DNA of 64,000 bases from Bradyrhizobium sp. 149 (GCF_023073915.1 NZ_JADPKK010000005.1:62001-126000); one strand, 5' to 3'. Numbered from the stretch's first letter, positions 37,952-46,882 are shown. Numbers and translations are program-made. The notes: a model not told the origin generated them from the letters alone.

Positions 37952-39046
37952 TCATTCCTTCGGCATCGCCCCCACATAGGACGAGCTCGGCCGGATCAGC
38001 CGCCCCGTGCGCTGCTGCTCGCGCGCATGCGCTGTCCAACCGGCGGCGCGGGCCACCGCGAAGATCGGCGTGAAGGCCTGCCTTGGAATCGCCAGCGCAT
38101 CGAGCAGGATCGCGGTGAAGAACTCCACATTGGTCTCCAGCGGCCGGTCCGGGTTCTTCTTGCGCAAGGCGCCGCGGATATAGGCCTCGACCTCGCCGGC
38201 AAAGGGCAGGTCGGCTCCATGCGAGGCGAGCGCCTCGATCGCGGTCTTGAGCACGTCGGCGCGCGGATCGCGCACGCGATAGACGCGGTGACCGAACCCC
38301 ATCATCCGCTCGCCGCGCGCCAGCGCCGCATCCACCCAGGTCTGGATGCGCTCGCGCGAGCCGATCGCGTCGAGCATCTCCAGCACCGGCTCCGGCGCGC
38401 CGCCATGTAGCGGACCCGTGAGCGCGCAATAGCCGGCGGTGATCGCGGCGAACAGATCGGCTTGCGTCGAGGCGACCACGCGCGTGGCGAAGGTCGAGGC
38501 GTTCATGCCGTGATCGCAGACGGTGACGAGATAGGCGTCCAGCGCGGTGACCTCGCGCGTTGCCGGCGCGCGCCCATGCAGCATGCGGAGCGTATCGGCG
38601 GCGTGGCTCACGCTCGGATCGGGCGCGACCGGGTCGAGCCCTTTGACGCGCCGGACGAGCGCGCCTGCGATCACGGGAAACGCACCGACGATGGTTGCTT
38701 CATGCTCCAGCCCGTGCTCCGCGCGAAGTCCCGCGACCGCCGCGCGAAACCCGTCCACGATGCCCATGCCGCTTGTCGCCGGCAGCAGGTCGGCCAATCG
38801 CGCGAAAGCGCGTTCGCGCGCGGCGCCGAGATTCGCCCGCACATTGGCTTCGCTCAGCGTGGTCTTGCTGGCGCCGTTCCAGAGCCGGGCGGTGACGCCC
38901 TCAAAGCTCGACTGGCTCGCCAGTCGGCCGACATGCTCGCCGGCGATGATCAGCTCGCCGCGCTCGCCGTCGACATGACTCAGCACGGTTTCGGCCGCAG
39001 GAACGCCGTCCAGCCCGATCTGGCTCTTGGTGAGGTGGATGTTCAT
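37952..39046 (-). CDS. Citrate/2-methylcitrate synthase-family protein
   Basis: A 364-residue protein of the short citrate synthase group, condensing oxaloacetate with acetyl- or propionyl-CoA. The catalytic region has GPLHGGAPEPVLEMLD (His), MMGFGHRVYRVRDPRA (His and Arg) and ETNVEFFTAILLDALAIP. In the last motif Glu replaces the usual Asp (NVD), as in some actinobacterial CitA proteins. Divergently arranged with a second, HTH-bearing homologue 79 bases away. ATG at 39046 opens IHLTKSQIGLDGVPAAETVLSHVDG. Confidence 0.88.
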   Translation of the reverse strand: MNIHLTKSQIGLDGVPAAETVLSHVDGERGELIIAGEHVGRLASQSSFEGVTARLWNGASKTTLSEANVRANLGAARERAFARLADLLPATSGMGIVDGFRAAVAGLRAEHGLEHEATIVGAFPVIAGALVRRVKGLDPVAPDPSVSHAADTLRMLHGRAPATREVTALDAYLVTVCDHGMNASTFATRVVASTQADLFAAITAGYCALTGPLHGGAPEPVLEMLDAIGSRERIQTWVDAALARGERMMGFGHRVYRVRDPRADVLKTAIEALASHGADLPFAGEVEAYIRGALRKKNPDRPLETNVEFFTAILLDALAIPRQAFTPIFAVARAAGWTAHAREQQRTGRLIRPSSSYVGAMPKE

Positions 39047-39094
39047 GGCCCAAATCTCCGTTTTGCTACCCAGCGAAAGGTCGGGCCTCTCGAC

Positions 39095-39124
39095 AGATTG
39101 ATCAATCTTGATTACATAAATCAA
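39095..39124. promoter_or_regulatory. Paired palindromes between the divergent citrate synthase genes
   Basis: In the 79-base gap: a perfect 14-bp palindrome AGATTGATCAATCT (39095-39108) and an adjacent inverted repeat TTGATT (39108-39113) / AATCAA (39119-39124). Both share a TTGAT/ATCAA half-site, giving four half-sites in 30 bases. This is a plausible operator for the HTH domain of the neighbouring protein. Confidence 0.65.
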
Positions 39125-39125
39125 T

Positions 39126-40352
39126 ATGAAAAATTCTGAGGAGCTCTATCTCTCGGCCCGGGAGGCCGCCGCCGAGCTCGCGATCTCGCCGGCCACCCTC
39201 TACGCCTATGTCAGCCGCGGCCTGGTCCGCTCCGAGCCGACGCCGGACTCGCGCAAGAACCGCTATCGGGCCGAGGACGTCCGGGCGCTGAAGGAGCGCC
39301 GGGTGCCGTCGCCGGAGCCGCGCGGCCTGCGCAGCTTCGATGCCGATTTGCCGGTGATGGATACGGAGATCTCGACCATCACGGAGGACGGCGCGATCTA
39401 TCGCGGCGTCAATTGCGTCGATCTCGCCGAGAACGACACGCTGGAGCACACGGCGACGCTGCTGTGGGACGTCTCTGGCGTCGATCCGTTCGCGCCGGAC
39501 AATCTTCCCGCGGTATCCGATGAGATGCGCTTGATCGCGCAGGCCGCGCGCCGCGCCGCGCCGATTGATCGCGCCATTGCTGTGCTGGCGCTCGCATCGA
39601 GCGCCGATCCCCGCGCTTTCACCCGCGCGCATGATGGACGTGCGATGGTCGGTGCGCGCATTGTCCGGCTTCTGGTCGCGACCATGCTCAATACGGAGCC
39701 GTCGGCCGAGCCGTTGCACCAGCAGATCGCAACAGCCTGGGCCCCCGACCACAAGCACGCGGCCGATCTCATCCGCCGCGCGCTGGTTCTGCTCGCCGAG
39801 CATGAATTGAACGCCTCCACCTTCACCGCGCGCTGCGCGGCCTCGACCGGCCTCAATCTTTATGACTCCGTCATCGCCGGCCTCGCCGCGCTGAAGGGGC
39901 CGAAGCACGGCGGCGCCGGCGTGCTCGCCTCGCAGCTCGTCAAGGCACTGGTGGATCGTGACGTCGAGCCAATGGTCCGCGAACGCGTTGCACTCGGCGA
40001 ACGCTTTGCCGGCTTCGGTCACGGCGTCTACAAGCGGGGCGATCGGCGCGCGCAGTCGCTCCTGAATGCTCTGTCCCGCGCCGGCGCGCCACGAAAATTC
40101 ACTCGTGAAGTGCCGGAGCGGATCGCGGAGGCGACCGGCGAGCTCGTCAACATCGATTATGCGCTCGCCGTTCTGGTGCACGCGCTGCGCCTGCCCGGCG
40201 GCAGCGAGCTCGCGCTGTTCGCGATGGCGCGCAGCGTCGGCTGGATCGCACATGCCAGCGAGCAGCTACAGCACGGCAAGCTGATCCGCCCGCGGGCGCG
40301 TTATGTCGGGCCGGCGCCGGGGCGGAGGACGACGATGGAGCCGAAGACCTGA
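39126..40352 (+). CDS. Citrate synthase-family protein with N-terminal helix-turn-helix domain
   Basis: A 408-residue fusion. Residues about 8-55 form a MerR/excisionase-like DNA-binding helix-turn-helix (LSAREAAAELAISPATLYAYVSRGLVRSE, then RYRAEDVRALKERR). The remainder is a citrate synthase domain with His near 261 (GPKHGGAG), His near 299 (GFGHGVYKRGDRRA) and Asp344 (VNIDYALAVLVHALRLPGG). Catalytic residues appear kept, so it may be enzyme and regulator or a metabolite-sensing regulator. Its start lies 1 base after the palindromic operator, suggesting autoregulation and control of the divergent synthase. Confidence 0.87.
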   Translation: MKNSEELYLSAREAAAELAISPATLYAYVSRGLVRSEPTPDSRKNRYRAEDVRALKERRVPSPEPRGLRSFDADLPVMDTEISTITEDGAIYRGVNCVDLAENDTLEHTATLLWDVSGVDPFAPDNLPAVSDEMRLIAQAARRAAPIDRAIAVLALASSADPRAFTRAHDGRAMVGARIVRLLVATMLNTEPSAEPLHQQIATAWAPDHKHAADLIRRALVLLAEHELNASTFTARCAASTGLNLYDSVIAGLAALKGPKHGGAGVLASQLVKALVDRDVEPMVRERVALGERFAGFGHGVYKRGDRRAQSLLNALSRAGAPRKFTREVPERIAEATGELVNIDYALAVLVHALRLPGGSELALFAMARSVGWIAHASEQLQHGKLIRPRARYVGPAPGRRTTMEPKT

Positions 40353-40466
40353 CCCGGCCCCATGGATTAGCGCGGTTCACGGCGACAGGAGAAGCGCTTA
40401 ATTGCTTTCCGTGCTGTCCACCCCCGGGCAGACTTGCAGCATGTCCTATCGCCCCGGGAGCCATTC

Positions 40467-41831
40467 GTGTCGCAAGCCGTCCTACCCAGCCGAAGCCGAG
40501 ACCTTCGCACGCCCGCAGAACTCACGGCGACCATCGCAACGGCGTACGAGCGCATCGAACGTGACCAACACCGCAATTGCTGGATCCATGTGAGGCCGAT
40601 CGGAGAAGCGCTGGCGGACGCTGAGGCTCTCGCGCGGCGCGCCGCGCAAGGCGAATTCCTGCCGCTCCTGGGTGTGCCTTTCGGCGTGAAGGACAACATT
40701 GACGTGGAGGGCATGCCAACCACGGCGGCTTGTCCGTCATTCGCCTATGTTGCGGAACGATCGGCCCGGTGCGTCGAGCGCCTCGTCGCAGCGGGCGCAA
40801 TCTGTCTCGGCAAGACAAACCTGGATCAGTTCGCCACCGGGCTCTCCGGCGCCCGGTCACCTTACGGCGCCTGCCCGAGTGCCGCTGACGATCGCTATGT
40901 CTCGGGAGGGTCGAGCTCCGGCTCGGCTGTCGCCGTGGCCGCCGGCCATGTTGCTTTTTCACTCGGAACCGACACCGGCGGCTCGGGCCGGATACCGGCA
41001 GGTTTCAACGGCATCGTCGGAATCAAGCCGACGGTCGGGTTTGTCTCATCGCGAGGGCTCGTCCCGAACTGCCCGACCATCGATTGTCCGTCGATCTTTT
41101 GCAATTCCGCAGCCCAGGGCAAACTGTTGCTGGAGCTCGTTGAGGGCTTTGATGAAGAAGATCCCTACAGCCGCAAGGCGCTCGGCCCGCCATCTGCTTT
41201 CCCCCGGGAATTCCGCTTCGGACGCATTTCCGGTGGTCAGCTGAATTCATTCGGCATGCCCGAATGCGACGCGCTCTACGAACAGGCTTGCGAAAGGCTT
41301 GTGGGGTTGGGAGGCCGGGCCCTCGAGATTGACTTCACGCCTTTCGCCGAGGCCGGCGAGATGCTGTTTTCAGGGCCCTGGATCGCTGAACGCCATGCGG
41401 CGATCAGCAAGGTCTTCGATATCGATCGGGGCAATTTGCTGGAAGTGACGCGCAAGGTCCTGCATTCTGCAGCGCAGTTTACGGCGGCAGATGCGTTCGC
41501 CGCGCAACACCGTCTCCTGCAGCTGCGGCGGCAGGTCCAGTTACTCTTCAAACAGATGGACGTCCTCGTGGTGCCAACCGCGCCGCGTCCCTTCACGATT
41601 GCCGAGATGCTGGAGGATCCCATCACTCTCAATAGCCGTCTTGGTCACTATTCCTACTTCGCCAATCTTCTGGACCTGTGCGCGGTGGCGCTTCCCAATG
41701 CAACGCTCCCGGCCGGCATGCCCATGGGGGTCACCCTGCTGGCACCCGCATGGCAGGACCACGCCCTCCTGGACTTTGCCTCGCGATGGCAGCCGGACGA
41801 TGGCGGCGCTCTCTTCGGTCTGAAAGTGTAG
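40467..41831 (+). CDS. Allophanate hydrolase-like amidase (amidase domain only)
   Basis: A 454-residue amidase-signature enzyme closest in pattern to allophanate hydrolase (AtzF/DUR1,2). The triad is Lys75 (FGVKDNIDVEGMPTTAACPSF), Ser149 (VSGGSSSGSAVAVAAG) and Ser173 (GTDTGGSGRIPAGFNGIVGIKPT). The late segment SRLGHYSYFANLLDLCAVALPNATLPAGMPMGVTLLAP matches allophanate hydrolases. The family's C-terminal domain, about 150 further residues in AtzF, is absent, and no urea carboxylase is nearby. GTG at 40467 has a GGGAG SD; a TTG at 40434 is less likely. Confidence 0.82.
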   Translation: MSQAVLPSRSRDLRTPAELTATIATAYERIERDQHRNCWIHVRPIGEALADAEALARRAAQGEFLPLLGVPFGVKDNIDVEGMPTTAACPSFAYVAERSARCVERLVAAGAICLGKTNLDQFATGLSGARSPYGACPSAADDRYVSGGSSSGSAVAVAAGHVAFSLGTDTGGSGRIPAGFNGIVGIKPTVGFVSSRGLVPNCPTIDCPSIFCNSAAQGKLLLELVEGFDEEDPYSRKALGPPSAFPREFRFGRISGGQLNSFGMPECDALYEQACERLVGLGGRALEIDFTPFAEAGEMLFSGPWIAERHAAISKVFDIDRGNLLEVTRKVLHSAAQFTAADAFAAQHRLLQLRRQVQLLFKQMDVLVVPTAPRPFTIAEMLEDPITLNSRLGHYSYFANLLDLCAVALPNATLPAGMPMGVTLLAPAWQDHALLDFASRWQPDDGGALFGLKV

Positions 41832-41866
41832 AGCTTCGGTCCTGATTCAATCAGAACCGAAGCTCT
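41830..41866. terminator. Bidirectional terminator overlapping both stop codons
   Basis: A 17-bp stem with one mismatch (AGAGCTTCGGTcCTGATT at 41830-41847 with AATCAGaACCGAAGCTCT at 41849-41866) sits between the convergent amidase and Crp/Fnr genes. The amidase TAG (41829-41831) and the Crp TAG (41865-41867) lie within its ends. It can fold in both transcripts and probably terminates both. Confidence 0.8.
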
Positions 41867-42590
41867 AGACGAGTTCGAGATCGAGCGCGCGCAAATTCAG
41901 AATGACGATCAGGCCCCTGTCGTAGCGGATGATGCCTCTCGCCTGCATGCGCGAAAGCTGCACCGTGACCCATTGTCGTGTCGCTCCGATCAGGTTGGCG
42001 AGATCGCCATGGGTGAACGGAATGCCGATCACGATCTCGCGGCCCTGCTGCGATCCGTAGATCTTGGAGAGAAAGATCAGCAGGCGCTGCAACCGCTCGG
42101 TCACCGACCGCGTGCCGAGCATTTGCGCCATGGCCGAGTAGCATCTCGCCTTGAAGGCCAGCGCGTCCAGAAGTGCTACCGCGATGGTCCCCGACTGAAG
42201 CGCAAGTTCGCGTAGAGCGAGGCCAGGCAGAAACAGCAGCCGGCAACGCTCAACTGCAACCGAAGACCACATATGCGCTCCGGCGCCGAAAAGGTCCGGC
42301 CCGCCGACGAAATTGCCGCCAAACCAGTAGGCGAGCGTCACCTCACGCCCGGAGGGGGCCGCATAATAGCTGCGGATCCGGCCGGATTCGATCAGATAGA
42401 TGCCGCTCTGCGTGTCTCCCTGACGCCAGATATGGTTGCCGGTGTCGAGAATCTCGTGACGACCGATTGCAAGCACGCGACGCCGGTCAGGCTCACTCAA
42501 CGGATCGAGTAAACCCGGCAGCGACCTGACCAGAGTATCCGACTCGGCCAGCATGATCCCGGCCGTAGCCCTGTGAGTTGCCGCTGACAT
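41865..42590 (-). CDS. Crp/Fnr-family transcriptional regulator
   Basis: A 241-residue regulator with an N-terminal cyclic-nucleotide-binding fold (about 25-140; EILDTGNHIWRQGDTQSGIYLIESGRIRSYYAAPSGREVTLAYWFGGNFVGGPDLF). A C-terminal winged helix follows (GIPFTHGDLANLIGATRQWVTVQLSRMQARGIIRYDRGLIVI). No Fnr-type cysteine cluster is evident, so the signal is not oxygen via Fe-S. ATG at 42590 has GAGGGAG upstream and was preferred over 42623. It may control the neighbouring amidase or ABC genes; that is inferred from position only. Confidence 0.87.
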   Translation of the reverse strand: MSAATHRATAGIMLAESDTLVRSLPGLLDPLSEPDRRRVLAIGRHEILDTGNHIWRQGDTQSGIYLIESGRIRSYYAAPSGREVTLAYWFGGNFVGGPDLFGAGAHMWSSVAVERCRLLFLPGLALRELALQSGTIAVALLDALAFKARCYSAMAQMLGTRSVTERLQRLLIFLSKIYGSQQGREIVIGIPFTHGDLANLIGATRQWVTVQLSRMQARGIIRYDRGLIVILNLRALDLELV

Positions 42591-42743
42591 CTGCCCGCTC
42601 CCTCGCAGCTGGAGCAGATCCATTCAAGAGCCGTGCCAGCACGCCCTCGGCTAGGACGTGTACTCATAAACGTCGGCTCACCAACGCAAAGCGGAAGTCT
42701 TCCACCTCGGGCGTCATCGGCGGCTTGTGACCCATTGCGGACG

Positions 42744-43109
42744 TTAGTTGCTTCGTCCTCCGCGTTTTCGTGCAAAGAGTATCAGTAGAGGATATGCCAG
42801 CGCGAGAATGAAGATTGCGTCGAACAAGTAGACGGTTATTCCGCGCGCGAACGATGCTGAGGCGCCGAACGTAAACTCTCGCGCGTTAGAGAACAGTATC
42901 GGCAGGTTGAGAACGTTCGACATGAAGTCACCGACCCAGCCACCTACGCAAGCGAAGCGTTGCTGTCCCTCGGACCAGCCGCAACCCATGGATTTTAGTA
43001 TAGGGTAAGCGGCAAGCTCCAAGGGGACCACAACGACCGCAACTCCCACGATGCATAAGCAGAGCAGGCTCACAACTCGAAAAACCTTGAGTATTATCGA
43101 CCCCGCCAT
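42744..43109 (-). CDS. Hypothetical small membrane protein
   Basis: A 121-residue protein, not recognised. Two hydrophobic stretches are clear: VVSLLCLCIVGVAVVVVPLELAAYPIL and the C-terminal GITVYLFDAIFILALAYPLLILFARKRGG with a basic tail. A central loop has two cysteines (GCGWSEGQQRFACVGGWVGDFM). No start has a convincing SD; 43109 is the first Met before the hydrophobic helix, and 43199 is the longest alternative. Base composition is slightly AT-richer than its neighbours. Confidence 0.5.
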   Translation of the reverse strand: MAGSIILKVFRVVSLLCLCIVGVAVVVVPLELAAYPILKSMGCGWSEGQQRFACVGGWVGDFMSNVLNLPILFSNAREFTFGASASFARGITVYLFDAIFILALAYPLLILFARKRGGRSN

Positions 43110-43313
43110 TCGCCAAGAGTACCAATGTACATCGCCAGTTGCGACTGTCATTGATTGGTTGATCGAACGGCATCGGGGTGCGGTAAACGGACCCTTCACG
43201 GCGGATGAGCTTCTGCTTCTGGCCTATCTGCGACCTCGGAGACCATCCGTTATTCCGCCGCTACTGGCGGTAAACCGGCCATCAGGCGGTCAGCCGCTTG
43301 ATGGGTACATGCC

Positions 43314-44183
43314 CTATGTCACCGTTTCCATCTGCTCGAAGGCCTTGCGGCCTTCGGTCCGGATCAGATCAAGGCAGTCCCGCTTGAGGGCGAGATAGGC
43401 GGGGTCGGTCAGGATGGCGCTGGAGCGCGGGCGCGGCAGGCCCACGGAAAGATCCCGCAGGATTCGGCCCGGCCCGGCGCTCATGATCAGCACGCGATCC
43501 GACAGGAGAATGGCTTCGTCGATATCGTGGGTGACGAAAACGATGGTGGCGTTGATCCGGTCGCGAAGCTCGAGAAGGTTGTCCTGCATCACCGCCCGGG
43601 TCTGCGCGTCCAAGGCACCGAACGGCTCGTCCATGAGCAGGACACGCGGCTGGTTTGCGAGGGCGCGAGCAATCGCCACCCGCTGCTGCATCCCGCCTGA
43701 AAGCGTATGCGGATAGGCGTTCGCGAATTTTGTCAGTCCGATCATTTCGATCAGATCGTCGGCGGTCCGCAGCGCCTCCGCTTTCGACTTGCCGAGCGCG
43801 CGCGGCCCGTGAGCGATATTACGGCGCACCGATTTCCACGGAAACAGATGCGGCTGCTGGAAGACCATCCCGATATCCGGTCGCGGTGCCAGCATCGGCT
43901 CGCCAGCCACCATGACCTGGCCTTCGAACGGCCTCTCGAGGCCCGCCATCGCATTCAAAAGCGTAGACTTGCCGCAGCCCGAGGGACCAACGAGCGAGAC
44001 GAATTCGCCCGACATGACCGCCAACGACACCCGGTCCACCGCAATAACCTGCCCGCGCCGCACATCGAAGACGATGCTTAAATCCTCGACACGGATGATC
44101 GCTTGTGGGGTTGCCGATGAAGGTGCGGGCGCTGCATCCACCAGCCGAAGCGGTGGGGGCGGACGAAGCGGGTTGTGCATCAT
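43314..44183 (-). CDS. ABC transporter ATP-binding protein, taurine/nitrate/sulfonate type
   Basis: A 289-residue ATPase. Walker A is GPSGCGKSTLLNAMAG (about 68-83), the Q-loop lies in VFQQPHLFPWKSVRRNIAHGPRALG, the signature is LSGGMQQRVAIARALANQP, and Walker B is VLLMDEPFGALDAQTRAVM; the switch His is in FVTHDIDEAILLSDRVLIM. It belongs to the SsuB/TauB/NrtD group. ATG at 44183 overlaps the permease stop by 4 bases; an in-frame ATG at 44192 is an alternative. Last gene of the three-gene importer. Confidence 0.92.
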   Translation of the reverse strand: MMHNPLRPPPPLRLVDAAPAPSSATPQAIIRVEDLSIVFDVRRGQVIAVDRVSLAVMSGEFVSLVGPSGCGKSTLLNAMAGLERPFEGQVMVAGEPMLAPRPDIGMVFQQPHLFPWKSVRRNIAHGPRALGKSKAEALRTADDLIEMIGLTKFANAYPHTLSGGMQQRVAIARALANQPRVLLMDEPFGALDAQTRAVMQDNLLELRDRINATIVFVTHDIDEAILLSDRVLIMSAGPGRILRDLSVGLPRPRSSAILTDPAYLALKRDCLDLIRTEGRKAFEQMETVT

Positions 44184-44959
44184 CGCCACCATACGGCACG
44201 TTCGGCAATTGCTGCGAAGGAACGATCGGCGATGAATGAGAGCAATCCGAGCGCGGCGAGCCCTCCCATGACCTGTCCGGTCTGCATATTCTGTTGCGCA
44301 ATCTCGATCCGGTAGACGATGCCGGCAAACGCGCCGGCCAGCTCAGCGGCAACCAGCGTGTAAAAGGAGATGCTTACGGCGGTGCGCAGGCCGACCACGA
44401 TGTAGGGAAGCGCGCCCAGCAGGACGATCTCCGACAGCATCTGCCGACGTGGCGTGCCGAGCATCTGCGCGGCGCGAATGAGCCCGCGATCGACCTTCTG
44501 CACGCCGATATGAGTCGCGAGCCACACGGTGAAGAACACACCCCAGACGACCAGAAACAGCTTGCCGGCCTCCGACAGGCCAAACCAGAGGATCACGATC
44601 GGCACAAAGGCGATGGGAGGGATCGGGCGGAGAATATGGAACAGCGGGGACAGCAGGCTTGAAACCAGCCGGAACTGGCCTGTCAGGACACCGAGCATGA
44701 TCCCACCCGCGGTGCCGATCAAAAACCCCGCAGTGACGCGGAAGAGGCTTGCGGAAAGGTCCTCGAAAAACTGACCGCTATGGATCCAGTCAAGGACGGC
44801 GACAGCCACCGTCGAAGGTGGCGGAAAGAGCACGGCGTTGACGATCCGCGATCTCGCAATCAATTCCCAGACGCCGACGAAGGTTGGGACGGAGAGCACG
44901 CCGACAAGCACGCTCAGGCGTCCGGCCGCGTTCGCACGGTTGCGCCCGCCAATGCTCAT
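44180..44959 (-). CDS. ABC transporter permease, taurine/nitrate/sulfonate type
   Basis: A 259-residue inner-membrane permease with about six helices (SVLVGVLSVPTFVGVWELIA at the start, LFLVVWGVFFTVWLATHIGV later). The cytoplasmic coupling segment AAQMLGTPRRQMLSEIVLLGALPYIVVGLRTAVSISFYTLVAAEL is the EAA-type motif. ATGA overlaps couple it to the receptor gene upstream and the ATPase gene downstream. Confidence 0.92.
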   Translation of the reverse strand: MSIGGRNRANAAGRLSVLVGVLSVPTFVGVWELIARSRIVNAVLFPPPSTVAVAVLDWIHSGQFFEDLSASLFRVTAGFLIGTAGGIMLGVLTGQFRLVSSLLSPLFHILRPIPPIAFVPIVILWFGLSEAGKLFLVVWGVFFTVWLATHIGVQKVDRGLIRAAQMLGTPRRQMLSEIVLLGALPYIVVGLRTAVSISFYTLVAAELAGAFAGIVYRIEIAQQNMQTGQVMGGLAALGLLSFIADRSFAAIAERAVWWR

Positions 44960-45957
44960 GGATTGGCCGACAGCGTCACGCGCGCGGGATCGAGCGCCTT
45001 CAGCGATGCCGTCGCAATGACCTTCGAGAAATCGGGCATCTCCGCTCCGGGCGGATGATTGCCGGTCTCCAGCCGCCAGGCAGCGTGCGTTTTCAGCGTC
45101 TCGAGCAGCTTGTCGTCGAGCCGCACATGATAGATGTAATCCGACCAGATCGCCGCCAATTCGTCGCGCTTCATGCCGGTTGCTGCGGCAACAATGTCGA
45201 TCGCTTCGTTCGGATGAGCCTTGACCCAGCCTTCAGCCTCAATGAGGGCAGCCAGGAATTTGCTGACGACCGCGGGGTTTGCCTCCAGATAGGACCGCGT
45301 CACAACGATGTTGAAGGTCTCCGAGTAGACCCCCTTGGTGTCGAGCAGGACGGCACCCTCGCCAAGAGCCTTCTTTGCATTTGCCACGTGCGGCTCCCAG
45401 GTGTCGAAGGCATCAATGCTCCCCGCCGCCAGCGCGGGAAGCATCTCCTGTGGGCGAAGATTGACGAGCGTAACGTCCTTGGCGGTCAGTCCCGCCGCTT
45501 TCAGCAGAACCGATGTGTAGACCTCGCTGCCTGTCCCGGCCGTGAAGCCGATGCGTTTACCGCGCAAATCGGCTTTCGTTCTGATTGCGGCGGACGCGGC
45601 CGTCATTGTCTTCAGATCCGAATATTCCATGCCGGCGACGAAGGCGATTGACTGCCGGGCCATCGCGGCCGCCGTGACCGGAGCTTCGGCGGTCGTTGCG
45701 ATATCCGCGCCTCCGCCCACCACCGTGTCGAGGCACTGCTTTCCGCTCGTGAAATTCGAGACGGAAATATCGAGTCCCTGCTTGGCGAAGAGGCCGTTCG
45801 TCTTGGCGACGATTGCGAGGGCCGAAATCGGCGCCAGATTCTGCGCAAGCCGCGCCTTCAGCACGTCTTCGGCTGCAGCCGGAGAGCCGGGGTTCAAGAC
45901 GCCCGCACATGCCGAGATCGCAAATAAGACCGTGCGAAGAGCTGTTTTCGAGCGCAT
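44956..45957 (-). CDS. ABC transporter substrate-binding protein, SsuA/NMT1-like
   Basis: A 333-residue periplasmic receptor with signal peptide MRSKTALRTVLFAISACAGVLNPGSPAAA. The mature part starts DVLKARLAQNLAPISALAIVAKTNGLFAKQGLDI. The SRPBCC-unrelated NMT1/SsuA-type fold shows VVGGGADIATTAEAPVTAAAMA, LRGKRIGFTAGTGSEVYTSVLLKAAGL and IDAFDTWEPHVANA. Substrate among taurine, sulfonate, nitrate or pyrimidine-like compounds is not decided. ATG at 45957 was chosen over a longer frame. First gene of the importer operon. Confidence 0.9.
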   Translation of the reverse strand: MRSKTALRTVLFAISACAGVLNPGSPAAAEDVLKARLAQNLAPISALAIVAKTNGLFAKQGLDISVSNFTSGKQCLDTVVGGGADIATTAEAPVTAAAMARQSIAFVAGMEYSDLKTMTAASAAIRTKADLRGKRIGFTAGTGSEVYTSVLLKAAGLTAKDVTLVNLRPQEMLPALAAGSIDAFDTWEPHVANAKKALGEGAVLLDTKGVYSETFNIVVTRSYLEANPAVVSKFLAALIEAEGWVKAHPNEAIDIVAAATGMKRDELAAIWSDYIYHVRLDDKLLETLKTHAAWRLETGNHPPGAEMPDFSKVIATASLKALDPARVTLSANP

Positions 45958-46222
45958 GCAACCATCCCCGTCGTGTCGGCGGCCGCAAGGGCCAGCCTCT
46001 GATTGGGCGAGGGTCATCCGAAGGCAACGCGCCGTGAAGCAATTAATCGACAAGCTGTGCCGCTGACAAAAGTTTGCGCATCGTGGAAGCGCAGAGGGCC
46101 GCAATTTGGGCAGCAGGGAGCTCCATGCGCCTGCTTCTTGTGCTGCGTGCAACGCAGGCTATCCGGCGGCCGTGCTTGAGAAGGGCAAAGTCGAGGCTGC
46201 GGTGCTTAGGCTCGGCATCGCA

Positions 46223-46882
46223 TCAAGCCCGCGTCTTCGCCGCCGCGACACCGCTGCCGTGGCGGCGACGGATGGTCCAGATCGCCAGCGCCAGAACGAT
46301 CGCTATGCCGACCACGCCGAGGATCCAGATGTGTTTGCCGATATGCTCATGGTGCGGGAGACCGGCATATTCATGCAGCGCCGAGACCGCCAGAACACCC
46401 GGCAGCACGTGCGCGGGCGCCCAGACCAGGATCGCCGGGATGTTGATGGCGTAGAAGCGGGCCGGAGACATGCCGAGCGCGCCGGCGGTGACCGGGACGA
46501 ACGCCCGGATCGGCGGCACGAAGCGGGCGAAGAACACCGCCCAGCTGCCGAAGCGATGGAAGAAGTTCTCGCTCTGCTCGACGACGCGGGGATAATTGGT
46601 CAGCGGCCAGGTGTTGAGGATCTCCCGTTGCTGCCGGTGCCCGATCCAGTAAGCCGAACCATCGCCGAGCACGGCGCCGAGCGCCGCCGCCAGCAACACC
46701 CATTGCAGCTTGAGCTCGCCGCCCGGGACCAGGGCGCTCAGCGCCAGGATGATGGTCGAGCCGGGGATCACCGAGCCCACCACCGGAACTGCCTCCAGCA
46801 GGGCCGCCAGGAACAGGGTCAGATAGGCCAGCCACGCATGGGCCGAGACGAATGAAATGAGGGGATCGAGAAAGGACGTCAC
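46223..46882 (-). CDS. DedA-family membrane protein
   Basis: A 219-residue DedA protein; the family is linked to lipid-carrier (undecaprenyl phosphate or phospholipid) flipping and membrane homeostasis. It shows the conserved LEAVPVVGSVIPGSTIILALSALV, LGAVLGDGSAYWIGHRQ, FARFVPPIRAFVPVTAGALGMSPARFYAINIPAILVWAPAHVLPGVLA and four to six hydrophobic helices. GTG at 46882 opens the conserved helix; the longer frame to 46930 is less likely. A short tail of basic residues closes it. Confidence 0.9.
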   Translation of the reverse strand: MTSFLDPLISFVSAHAWLAYLTLFLAALLEAVPVVGSVIPGSTIILALSALVPGGELKLQWVLLAAALGAVLGDGSAYWIGHRQQREILNTWPLTNYPRVVEQSENFFHRFGSWAVFFARFVPPIRAFVPVTAGALGMSPARFYAINIPAILVWAPAHVLPGVLAVSALHEYAGLPHHEHIGKHIWILGVVGIAIVLALAIWTIRRRHGSGVAAAKTRA

